Source of the DNA: Macrosoma leucophasiata
Lineage: Eukaryota > Arthropoda > Insecta > Lepidoptera > Hedylidae
Length of the DNA: 64,000 nt
Assembly (NCBI GenBank): GCA_036365455.1
Contig: JAWQUS010000017.1
Location: 6,448,001-6,512,000, forward strand
Reading direction: 5' to 3'
The first letter of the stretch is position 1, and each line of letters starts with the position of its first letter. Shown piece by piece: positions 10,201 to 23,658 of this stretch. Made by a program: the position numbers and the translations under genes. The notes below the pieces were generated by a model, which saw only the letters and a program-made list of their open reading frames with translations, did not search any database and had not been told where the DNA came from.

Positions 10201-13200
10201 TAGATATATTTAACCCTGTAAACCTATGCAGTAAATGAACTGTTTACTTGTAATTTCAGTACTTTCCTCAAAATATTGCTCAGAATTGTTAAACAAAATA
10301 TTTGTAAGTACAAGCCACCAACGCCACTAACACCACCACCACCGCCAACGCCAGCAACGCCACCAATGTAACCATCGCCACCACCGCCACCAATGCCACC
10401 AACGCCACACACATGCTAACATAGGTACATAGTAACATAGTTTTCAAATTATGACTTTTGAAAGTACAGAATTTGGAAGTGAAAAAAATATATGAACATA
10501 TTTAATATTCATACCTCCTCTCCTTTCATTTGGATCTGTCCATTCAAAATAGTCTATAGTAGCATTAACATGTGCTGGTACTGCTGGGTTTTTTATAGCA
10601 AATTCGTTATCTATAAATTAAAATAACTCAATCAACAAGAATTTTTGACTATTTCCATTGATTGTAATAAATAATTTTCAGTAAAATGTATTGAAATTAT
10701 TAAAGGTACGATTCCGAACTCCGCTGCATGCAACAGTGCTGCCGCCGCAGTGCTGCCGCAGCACCAAATTTCTCTATTCTTTACTGCGTTGTAGGCGTGG
10801 GAGAAACGTCTCACCTTTGTGGTTGGAACATTAGCATCTGAAACACTAACTGTTCTGAATCATTGTATGGACCATTTCGAACATTCAAAGATCTACTGTG
10901 GCGAAAGTCCAAAACAAACAACTCGGCTCATAGAAGCAAATTAATGCAAACGAAAAACGCTCTTAAATTATTCGTCTTACAAACGCCATAGTCGTTATTA
11001 TTACGTGCATAAGGTACTGTATAGACGCAACGGAATAAGTAACAGATTTTTTTTTTTTTTATGTAATTGAAGTGGCAAACAAGCATGCAGTTCACATTGA
11101 TGTTAAGTGATGACTGCAGCCTATAGACACCCACACAAAGACCAAGGTCAAAATGCAAATGCGTTACCACTCCTGAGGCCTAAGGTGTTATGCCTCTGTG
11201 CCGAAAATTACAGGGCCGTACATTACCACCTGACCGGAACACGATAGTGCTGAACACTACCATTTAGCGGCAAGTAAATCAGGTAATGCGGTGGTGCCTA
11301 CGCCCGCGAGCTCCGTCACTGGAGCTCTACCACCAGTAAACTCGTAATATCACTTACATCACTCTCACTTGCTAAATATTGTATTGTTCACTCGCTCACT
11401 CGCTTCGCTAGCTGATTCAGATTCAAATGTTTCAAATGTCAAGTGTCTCGGTTGCGGTCTTGCGGTCACACTCAATCACTCAAGCGACATGAACGCGCTA
11501 AACCGTGAGTAAAAATGTTCGAGTTCCAAATGTTCTAAATGATGCATTTCAAATATGACTGGTGTTCCAATCTTTCGGAACATCGAAATGTTTCGGAACA
11601 GTGAATCAGAACAATAAAGAGTTACACGTCTACTGCGTTGCTGCCGCGACATTGTCGGAGACAGCGGAGTCGGAATCGTACCTTTATTTATAAGACACCA
11701 GTAGAATTCAATAATTATTGAATCCCATTTTAAGACATCGTATTTTATAGATACACCAAGAAAAACTGTCAACAAAATGGCACGAATGAGGAAAATTGAT
11801 ATTGATAAACCTTAAATATTTGCTCTTATCGTCAAATAGCCTACAAAATCTGACTAAAGAAAAATCGACATCTAAATGGAATTCACCTCGACAGGCGACA
11901 TAAATCCACCCGCAGGCCATCGCATGTAAAAGTAAAACCGTAATAGTACATTTCAATATAATAGGTGCTGCACGACTCTGTAAACCATAAAAGAAATTTA
12001 ATATTAACATACAATTCAATTCACGAGTGCGGTCGGCGCTTGGCTGTGGTGAGATGTGACAATGTGTACAAAAAAGAACCCTGTGTCAGTGTGCGTGCCT
12101 CCCGGAACAGCTCTCTCGCTTGCAAATAAACATATACATATACACTTCAATACATTTTGTATAGCACCGTAATAATTTCACAGAGACATGACAAGTTAGG
12201 TCTCAGAGGACAGCAGCAGCGGATCCAGAGGGAGTTTCTTTTTTATGTTATGGTAGTGGCAAACAATCTGCATGTTCACATTGATGTTAAGTGATGACTG
12301 CAGCCTATAGACACTCACACATATACTAAGGTCAAAATGCAAATCCGTTACCACTCCTGAGGCCTAAGGTGTTATGCCTCTGTGCCGGAAATTACAGGGC
12401 CACCTGACCGGAACACGATAGTGCTGAACACTACCATTTAGCGGCAAGTATATTAGGTAATGCGGTGGTGCCTACGCCCGCGAGCTCCGTCACTGGAGCT
12501 CTACCACCAGTAAAGTATAAAGTATACCTAGTCTAGTCAATATCCAGTCCAACCAGGGCTAATCTGGGTGTTTTGAGTCTACCTTGATAAAACTTGACCA
12601 CAGCTAACCCAACAGCTTTTCGCGACTTGGGGATTAAACCCAAGAGATGGAACACGGGATCTTAGGCTTAAGCATCACGATTGCAACCACTGGAACAACG
12701 AATCAACCAACATCACATATGCACACTTTATCACATCCAAACCTACAGTCTTGAACTGTAAAAAGTATACTTATCGTATTTTACTGTTTGTATGTTAAAT
12801 ATTAAATTATAATAATTTACCTTGAATCCCTTGCAGAAGTGCTTATGGAAATCATATAAAAGCTTTAACCGAAGCAATCGGGCCATATGATAATACCAAT
12901 TATAAGCCGTAGCTTCAGCAATGATCGGTACAATGAGTGAGATTATGTTGATGACACAACCCCATGTCTTGAACATTCTGAACGCTATAACCTTTTCAAC
13001 GCATTTATTATCCTCTATTTGGAGATTAGTCTAAAACACATTAAAAATAATTAATAAAAGAGAACGATATTCATTTACAAGTTTGATACACCTTTATTTA
13101 TACTATACTAGCTGTTGCCCGCGGCTCCGCCATTGTGTAGTTCTCTTTTCGTGTAATCTAAGGGATTCAACTCTGTTAAAAGTTTTGAAACACTTTACTT

Positions 13201-16200
13201 ACTTTTTCCTTAACCGATTTTGACGAAACAAGTTTTGACAACGCTCCTGATTGTGTGTAGGTGGATTACTTACAGATAATTATTAGGAATGTTGTCTGAT
13301 ATTATTATATTTTTGACAAAAATGAATACCTACATAACAGGAAGATTTATCCAATTTGGTACAGTCGTTTGAAATTATGCACTTACAACAAACATTTCGA
13401 TGATGCTTTTTAATGTATAAGCATAATCACATTAAAATATTTTATGTGATTATGCTTATCATCGAAATGTTTGTTGTAAGTGCATAATCACTAAAAATCC
13501 AAAACACATTCACTATGAGGGGCTTTCAAAAGTTTTTAAATAATATATCCGTCGATATGGTATTAATTTATACTAATATCATAGTCGTAAAGAAAACGAA
13601 CGTGTTAGAATATTATAAAGAGGAGACTTTTGAATGTACATTTGTAACGTTTTCACCCAAAAACTACCGGACCGTTTCAACATTTATTTCACCATTAGAA
13701 GCTACATCTTCACTGAGTGACATAATATGATGATGACATAATATTACATTAATTGTACCCGTACGAAACCGGCGCAAGCCGTTCGTAAATTAATAAAGCC
13801 AATAACTCACCGCGAAAAATTCAGAAACCAAATGCATGCAGAACATGATATCCAGCAGAATTAAAACCCAGTGAGTACCTCTCTCGATATCTGCCGGTAG
13901 TGTGTTAAAAATGAGAACAAGTATAGCACTGGTGACAGGTCCAATATACCACGATGTGAACAGCCATCGGCAATACCAGTTGCTGTCGTTGGCTTTCACT
14001 GGTTTCTTCATCCACTGAACGATGAGAATTTTAAACTCGATTCATTTGGAAGTCATGTACAGCAACAATAAATATGGCACATCGACACACCGCGGACACT
14101 CCGCCAAAACTCCATACAAACGCTTAATTTGGTTTCTATTACACAGACATCAATCAGTGACGTGTATTTACACACGCACCTGTGTGCGTAGCACGTACAA
14201 AATACCAACCGTCGCCCATAAGAGGGGGAGGGGTTGAGTGATGCGGGGAAATCGGGCGGGACGTCGAAGTGTCCATTCTATACGTAGTATTATTATATAT
14301 TCTCTGACATCGACCTTAGGAAAGACTTCGGCTTATTTCGGGCCTGTAGAGCGTTATCTCTGTCGCATCTTACCTACGTCACGTCACGTTTGTCGACCAT
14401 GATGATCAAGTTTTGACCAATACCGGACTATCCATGCTTACGTAGGCAGTGTGCAGCAGAGATAACGCTCTACGAAGTCGAAACTAGCCGATTGTCTCTT
14501 TCGTAGGCTCGATGTGCTATATTAATTGTTGGGTTCTGTACACTGTTTATAGCACATAAAAACAAATAAATGCTTGAAGAAACAACCACTGAAAACATAC
14601 AGGAAATTTAACAGCTTTATAACCCCGCAGTACGTACTGAATTGAATTATAAGCATTCTCAAAAACAGGATGTTCTGTTGTCATATAGTCGTATTTGGAC
14701 TGTGGATCCCTTGCTATGTGTGCTCTTGCCTGAAATATAAAAGTAAATTCTTTTACAATCCAAAACCATTACAAATAGAACCAAATTTTGGTTGTCAAGT
14801 TATTTATTATTGTTTAATTACAACTATTTACCTCATCATTAATGATTTCTTGAAATTGTTTTATAGGTATTTGCAGGAGATCAGCGTAATCATCAGCCTC
14901 TGATGAAACACGTACAGGTCTAGGTTTTTCTCCATCCAACTGACCAAATACAGCACCCTTAAAGATTATTATGTCTCTCGTCAGCACGGGGTCCAATTTG
15001 AACCCCGGACCTTTGTCAGGCTTGCGAGGGGACATGGGAGGTCCAACACGTAGAGGCCCTTTCGAGAATTTTGATCTACTTTGTAATGGGTTATATTCGG
15101 CGGGACCTCTCTCTGGCTGCATCAATAGTTAATACAGACACAGACAGACCCCGCAGAATATAATGGGACTATTGTAATGAAAATGACTTGCCAAACTTTG
15201 GGCTATGTGGGTGAACTGGGGGGACTAGATGGCTGGGCCTATGGAGTGAGATCCGGCACCTGCCTATATTCAACATCTCACATTATCGAATCCTACTTTA
15301 GGCAGGTGGTGACTCGCCTCTCCTTGGTGGGCCCCCCAAACAGCCAACCCGATGGTCGACGGGGGGCAACACTGTTGAGAGAGGCTGGGGGTGTCGAGAG
15401 GTGTGGCCCCGGTTTCACCATCACGGGCGAGTAATCTCGAGCTCGGAGCGGGCTTCCCCGCTATTATGCCATTAGACACTTCCACCCCCGAGTGTATGGC
15501 TCTTGCAGAAATTTAGACAACAGCCTATTATCTAAATTTCTGCAAATGCCATACCTCTAGCGCCCCACTCTGACCGGCCAATGAAGGCAAGCCAGAGGTG
15601 AGAGACCTGATGCTCTGTCCGGCCGTACCTCTGTGTGGCGGACGAGGCGGAGCCCAGTTCTCTCGGAGGAACTCGAGATGATGGTAGGGGGTGGTGTCGC
15701 TACTCACCAACAGCTCGCCACAAGCTGCTCTGCCCCCAGATTATTATTATTGTTATTACGACCAATATAATATACATTTAAAGAAAGACCAAGCAATTAA
15801 AATAAAACACCAGTAGCAAACAATCTTGCAGTTCACATTGATGTTAAGTGTTGACTGCAGCCTAGACACCCACACAAAGACCAAGGTCAAATTGATGCGT
15901 TACCACTCCTGAGACCTAAGGTGTTATGCCTCTGTGCCGGAAATTACAGGATGAACATTACTACCTGACCGGAACACGATAGTGCTAAACACTACCATTT
16001 AGAGGCAAGTATATTAGGTAGTGCGGTGGTGCCTACGCCCGCGAGCTCCGTCACTGGAGCTCTACCACCAGTGGAAATATTTATTTTGTAATGCGCATAA
16101 GAAAAAAATATTTTCAAGTAGAAATAAAAAAAAACATTATTAAAAACAAAAGAAAGGTTCATCATTATCATTACCAGCATTTCAGCCGAAAGATGTACAC

Positions 16201-19200
16201 TGCTCCAAGGCCAAAGTGTCACCATGGGGGATATGTCATAATCACCATTGACGATTATGACATATCAAAATGCGGATTGGCAATCGCTGTGGCGGTAGTT
16301 CTATCACAAGAAGCTGCTGCCAAGCTTGCGTTAATACCTAAATGGAATGGCTTGACCGCGATTGTTCAGTTGACTGACAGCACTAGTGGAAGAATTCTCT
16401 TCCAATAGAAGATTCTGCCGCTTGTGAGCGGTGTTCGTCATGTCCCGCTGTCCGTCACGCCATAAAGATACTTAATAATAAGCGAAAGGTTATGGCGTAT
16501 CAAAAGTATTCATAATATAGAAGAGAAAAGCTATCTGAAAATTTACTTACGCACATAAAAAAATCTCACTTTTTGAAACGCGCATGGCCCAGTGGCCGGT
16601 GTACATTGCAAGCGATCTACTCGGTTAAGCGACACGGGAGCGGTCGGGTGTGAGATGGGTGACCGCTAGGGGCAAATTAAAATGCGCGTTTCCGTGCTTC
16701 GGAGGGCACGTTAAGCCCTCGGTCCCGGTTGCTATCGATGGATAATAGTCGTTAAACTTTGTCGGTGGCCTTATGGGCTGTTTGAAAACATTCGACAGTG
16801 GGTTGGCCACTAACCCGTGTCTCCAACAACCCGCATTGGAGCAGCGAGGTGGAGTAAGCTCCAGGCCTCCTCCCACGAAAGAAACTCGTGCCCAGCAGTG
16901 GGAGGTCTCAAAGGTTGCCATTATTATTACATAGTTAATACACGATCGCAAATTACAATCAATTATGAAAAATAAATATTATTATGAACAAATTGATTAC
17001 CTTATGAAGTAAAGCTAGATGTTCACCACCATGCTGTAATTTTATTCTGCCATGATGGATTATATATACCCACGGACTTAAATTCATTTCTCTTGTGATC
17101 TTTTCTCCGGGTAGAAAGTACAATTGGGTAGCACAGCCGGTCAACTGCCTCTCTAATGATTCTCCTCCGTGTAGGATAGAAGCTAATGGTGCCACACTCC
17201 TAAATAAAAAGAAGCATGAGAAATTTTTTTTTTTTTTGTCTTTGCTGCTAGCTGAATTAATACATAATAATATAATACATAGCGGAGAAAGAAAAGTGAT
17301 TTACAACGTTTTTAAGTACTTTAAATAGTGTGATTTTAATACGACTATGGGATTTAGTACAAAAAAAACTGTCTGAGCTGTGGTGTGACATGTGGGACAC
17401 CCGATTGGAACGAAGTTACTCTGCAACTTCTGATGAATCAATTCCACGATCCATTGTTTGTTTTTAAAAATAACTAAAACTACACACGAGCACGACAAAA
17501 CAATGAACGCGTCCACACAAGACGCGCGCGTCGCGTGGGTTTTCACTATCGAGAGAGAGAGAGAGAGAGAACGAATAAGTCGAATCCTATACTCGGCCTG
17601 CCCCCGCTCCGAGCGCTACGCACTATAGCAAAATTGTCGTGTGGATTTTTCGTGACGCTCACCGAGCCCCGTTAGCCAGCGTACCGCGCGATCAGGAAAT
17701 TCGTTCCAAAAATTTATTTAATACTTTTAACTTTAGATTAATCTTAATATAATATTTTATGAATCAATAAACTTTTCTTTTAAAACTATGTTTGTATTAT
17801 GAACACCACGTTGAATATCTTTACTCAGCAGTTGCACTACATGCTTAACGCGAACGAATTATAATGAAGTTATAATTACTTAATTCTACTCAAATAAAAT
17901 CTGTGCAAATACTTACTCTTTGTAAAAGAAGTAGTTCAAGTCTTGGCGGAACACGACACCAATACGCTCGTTCATTAGGCTCTGAATATTAATTCCTTTC
18001 GTTCTGCAAATGTTAACTCAATAAACTTTCTCATTTCTATTTTAGTTGATTCAATTTGAAGAATAACGTTTTAATTTAAGTTGGGGCTAGTCTGAAGAAT
18101 GCTTTGTATTTTTATGTTTTCGTAGTACGTAGCAGCCTATCTATAGTAACATTATAAAGAGGTAAATATTGTTACTTTTTTAATTGTTTGTTTATTATTT
18201 TTTATTAGGGGTATCTTCGGAAATACTGAAACGACCACGACTTTTTTGTCCAGAAACAGAAAGCGACACTATTCAGAAGTGCTATAGGCTATATTAGTAA
18301 GAATGTAAGTAACATTGCACCCGTGCAAAACCGGGGCAGGCCGCTAGTCTTATATACAACAAAAGGTCACCTATCACGACATAAAAACTGTTTACTTTCA
18401 AAATTCTAATTTGGCAGATTAACATTTAAGAGATCTTAAGGTTCATGCAACTTTAAAATACCTTAATTTTTTGGTAAAATATTTAAATTTGACCATGAAA
18501 AAATTCTGTACACCTATATTGAAGGTCAATCTTAGTGTATTATCCGTACCTTCGCCACCAATATCTGAAATGAGCTACAACGTTATGAATGATCTTGTGA
18601 TCAACTCTTTCGTCCTCTAAAAACCTTCGCAATTGAATTACGCCATGTTGGAAAAGGGTGTTGCCTCTTAAATTGAGTATTAGCAAAGCTAACGAATAAC
18701 ACATGATATACCTGGTGAAAGAAAGAAATTAAAAAGACGTAACTTCACGCCTATAATCCTCGAAGGGGTAGGAAGAGGTAAATGCATACATTCAAGCATA
18801 CGTGCAAACATCCACGATTTGCCGGTTATCCTTTTAGCCCATGCATGTTACAAGTGGCGAGCCTGTTAACATCTCCGGTCACAATACCAAACACCGAGAT
18901 ACTAGGAAACTTCTAGAGAATGGAAAAACCCCAATAGTGTTTTCTCCATTCTTTTGATATAAAAAAAAAAGTAACTCTGGATCTGTTTGTTAAAACTTTA
19001 CTGCAGTATCCTAGACGCGCAGAGTAATGAAATAAAATACACAGTCGCGACTTCGCAGCGTAAACCTACAAAACGTAGCGTATAGCTACGAAACGTAATG
19101 AATTGCTCTATTGAAGAACTTCATACAGTTTGTACTATTTATTTTTCGCAATAACACATGCGAGTGAACTTTAAAAATTAAAGAAAAAACAAAAAGGTTA

Positions 19201-22200
19201 AAAAAAATCAGCAGGTCAAAATTTTTTTTGGCTTCGGGCAGGAATCGAACCTGCGACCTCAGGATAACCAGTCCAGTGGTAAAGCGGCTGGACTGGTTAT
19301 TCTGAGGTCGCAGGTTCAATTCCTGCCCGAAGCCAAAAAAAAATTTTCTTTACGTTTTTTCTTTAATTTCACAGTTTATTAGTATAAGTCGTCGATTCAT
19401 ATTTGAATTCTATATCGGTAAAACAAATGCAAGTTCAATTACATAGAACAAAAGCTATTTACCAAGACGAGTAGAAGTTGTATTTAATATACCACCGGTA
19501 TATTAAAGCACCGGAATTTTGCATATCATATTCCGTGTAAATTAATAAAAATGTATGTCTTACCAAAATAAACCACCCAGAATCAATAATATTATTCCAA
19601 CTCCAAGATCATCACGATCAATCTGAAACTTTCCTAAGTTGAGTCGCGTTAAACCTCCCTGTGCGAGGTTCAAACTTTGGGCAAAAACCTGCAAAATACT
19701 ATTTTCTTTTCATATCTGACACCTTCGGAAGAATTTTATTATGACTCTCACATAATGCTCTTTAGAGATTAACGCACGATGATTGAAGGTCTATGGCAAA
19801 CAAGCATGCAGTTTACACGGATGATGATGATTAATGACTGCAGCCTTTAGACATCTGCACAAAAACTAGAGGTCTAAATGCAGATTCGTTGTCACTCCTA
19901 AGACCCAAGTTTTATGTTTCTGTGGTAGTTATGCAGGGGCCATACATTACCAGAATTTATGGCCATTTAAAAGAAACAAGTTAGTGCTGAATGCGTACTT
20001 CCATTTGACTGCATTTAGATTAAGTATGTATGTATGTATCTTCACGCCAGGTCCCTAACGGGGTAGGCAGAGAGTGTAGTGTGTTTAGATTAAGTAATGT
20101 AGCATAAGCCTTCGAGCTCCTACGCCGAAACTCTACCACCAGTAAAAACAGGTTTAATTAATAAAAATATAAAATAAATACGCTTACACTCACAGCCCCA
20201 CAGCAGGTATAAACCTGTGTCGTGGGTGCCGTTGTACAAATATCTGTAGGCCATACAAATATTTGTCCCGGTGCGGGGATCGAACCCGCGACCCTTCGAA
20301 TCAAACGGTCATCTAAAGAAAAGAAGAAGAAGAAAAAACATTTATTGTACAATTACTCATCTAACACCGCTGGACTAACCGAATCGTCAAATCATATTCT
20401 CTAATGAAAAAAAATTCAGGCCAGTAGGTGTCTGAACCTACTACGTATCATAAGATTTTTTATGTGTGTTTGAAATAACACCATACTTACTTGATGCAAT
20501 TGATAAATGGTCGGCTTTTCATCCAAAACAACATGTGAAGGTAGCCAGCAGCTATTTTGCCTTGACATCTGTACTAGATTACCCTTGTTGTCCCAATTGA
20601 AGTCAATACATTTGCTGACGAAGTAATGGCTAGCGCCTAGCATCAGTAGAATCGTGCACACTTGCCACTTTACCATCTGTTCCAAGTATTGATAACTTTA
20701 TTTCCATTAATAATGTAATTGAATCAAGGTTTTAAGTCTAAGGGTCATACCTCACTACAACCATCGGGCAAGCACCGCCTCGTTTTACTCCGTCCACTCG
20801 TTGTCGACGGGTGGTCCACGGGTAAACAAAGCGATGTTACTTGTGAACCACTCGCGGAAAGTGCGCGGCCCAATTGGAAACAGCGCGTTGGCAATGCAAG
20901 ATCAACGCAAGACAAGCTAGTGGTCACCGAGTCGCCCACTAGACGTCCGCGTGTGGAACGCGCGCCGCCCGCGTGTGACTTGACGGAGTAGAGTTAATGT
21001 AATGAGCGCAGACCGCTCGAGGGGATCGGGCGCTAGTCGGGTGCCGGGAGGCTCTAGTGAGCTATGACCCTTACTCTTTTCCATTGAAGGCAAAATTACG
21101 GAGAACTACATACTATTTGATATTATGTCGCAGGTAATTTGTAGGACTACATCTAATACAAATATTTTTACTATCTTTTTATTATTAAATGCATCATTAA
21201 AATGTATCGAAGGGCATAACGGGTGAGCTAGCTTGTTCTCTGCCTTCTGTTCCAAACCGACCACGACGGGATATTCTTAATTTCGATCACACATACAATA
21301 AGACGAGTCTATGACACCTTGCAATCTACTGGTGGTAGAGTTCCATTGACGGAGCTCGCGGGCTAAGGCACCACCGCATTACCGAATATACTTGCCGCTC
21401 AATGGTTTAGCATTATCGTGTTCCGGTCAGGTGGTAATGTATGGCCCTGTAATTTCCGACACAGAGGCATAACACCATAGGCCTCAGGAGTGGTAACGCA
21501 TCTGTATTTTGACCTTGGTCTTTATGTGAGTGTCTATGGGATCCAGTCATCACTTAACATCAATGTGAACTGCAAGCTTGTTTGCCACTTCCATTACATA
21601 ACAAATAAAAAAAAAAAAATAAATAAATTAAAATAAAATTATCCGTCAAGCTATTTTGGCTACCAAAAAAAAATATTTAATCTTCCTATTTGTTTAACTT
21701 CCTAATTTTTACATATTTGTACTGTCATGACACTAATGACGTTTATACTTTAACCAAACATTGACACCATACAAATATGTCATGTTGACGTTTTCGTTCT
21801 GAAAATGTTCCTTGTGTTATTAACTTTTTTTTTGTTGTTATTATGGCATCGCTATTAGGCATATTGCCAGTGTCAAGTAAAACGATATTTTTAAGCAGCG
21901 TAAAAGTTATGTATACAATAAGTATAATATGTAAGTATCAAGTATATAAGTTATCAAGTATAAATAATGTCAGTCAAGTGAGTTACAATCAAGTTATTCG
22001 AGTAAAGCGATGGCTACTTTACCAGAACATTTACAATTAAGTTTTGGAGGCAAACTGAAAGGTCGTGTTTTCGCACTGTTATTCTATTTCACTATTCACG
22101 GGCACTGTAATAAACCTATATCAAACAAAATGCCACCAACTTTATTCAATATAATAAAAGGTGCAAGGTTAGGACTATACGGCGGATGCATTAACACCTC

Positions 22201-23605
22201 CCAGCCAAACTCTCTTAATTTTTGCTGAGTGGATATAGATGTGTGAGGTCTAGCGTTATCATGACGAAACACCACACCCCTTCTGTTGATCAATTCCGGC
22301 CGCTTTCTCTCAACTTCTTGCTTTAATCTCATCAGTTGTTCGCAGTAGAGTTCAGAATCGATAGTCCTGCCTGGTGGTAATAGCTCATAATGAATAATGC
22401 CCTTCCAATCCCACCACACACACAACATCACCTTATTGCGAGTTAACCCGGGTTTCGCCACAGTCTGTGAAGCCTGACCGGCCTTTGACACTAATGACCT
22501 ATGACTAATGACACTAATAACCTTTTTCGCACGTTCTTGTCGTACGTGATCCACTTTTCATCACCAGTTATCAGCTTCTTCAAAAATTATTCAGTTTCAT
22601 TACGTCGTAATAAAGAATCCCAAATGAGTACACGGTTCATTAGGCTTCTATCAGTGAGCTCGTGAGGTAACCAAATATCGAGCTTTTTTTGTACCCAGCT
22701 TTTTTCAAATGCGCCAAAACTGTTTTGTGATCAATTCTCAGTTCTTCAACTACGTCGTAACTACTGATATGTCGATCTTGCTCCACTTTTTCAAAAATGG
22801 CATCCATTTTATCCGTAATAGGGCGACCAGAGCGAGGTGCATTGTTGACAACAAATATGACAGCACTATTATTCCTTTTTCGACTCAGGTCAAAGATTTA
22901 GGTTTAATAATAGATAGCACATTAAGTTGGAAAAACTTTATAACTGATATAAATCAACGAGTTACATTGACTTTGCGCTCTCTCTACCGCTTTAAAAACT
23001 TTTTACCTATTAAGACTAAAACTCTATTGATCCAGTCGGTGGTTTTACCCATTATTGACTATGCAGACGTTTGCTGCTCCGATCTAACGCAAAATCACTT
23101 AAACAAAATGGATCGGATGCTTAACAATTGTATTAGATACATTTTCGGGCTACGCAAATATGACCATATCTCCAATTATCGTTCTCAGCTTAAATGGCTA
23201 CCGATCCGCAAAAGGAGTTCCATTCGGATACACTGTATGTTTTTCAGCATCATTAACGATCCTTGTGCTCCTAACTACTTAAAAATCAATTTTCAAATAC
23301 TTGGTGATTTGCATAATCACAATCTTCGTTCCGCAGCTAATCTTAAATTTAAAACTCCTTCTCATCTAGTGAGGTGAGTAAAAACCAATGGATTTTTACT
23401 CCAATTCTTTTGCTGTTACTGCAATTAAACTCTGGAACGCGCTTCCCCTAGATATCAAGAAGGCTTCGAGTAAATTACCGTTTAAACACAAGCTAAAACA
23501 TTACTTTTTAACGTCTATTAATAATTGAACATCATTTCCTCTTTCTTCATTGTTTTCTATCCTTGTATCTATTTTATCAAATATGCATTTAATATTATGT
23601 ATTTT

Positions 23606-23658
<53 letters not shown>

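Noticed and set aside
10224..10412. Glycine-rich reverse ORF
   Set aside because: Produced by the CCACCAACG-type minisatellite in intron 22; it does not join any exon.
14601..14729. Using the strong GTACGT donor inside exon 18
   Set aside because: It leaves phase 2 and would force a stop in exon 19; the downstream GTATGT keeps the frame and the conserved linker.
15177..15710. Short ORFs on both strands
   Set aside because: Overlapping frames in a GC-rich retroelement-like segment; no recognisable domain.
16091..16408. 105-codon plus-strand ORF
   Set aside because: Its second half is dispersed repeat G and its first half is low-complexity lysine-rich sequence; no homologous features.
20719..20991. 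90- and 64-codon ORFs on both strands
   Set aside because: They lie wholly inside a GC-rich MITE with inverted ends and show no protein family features.
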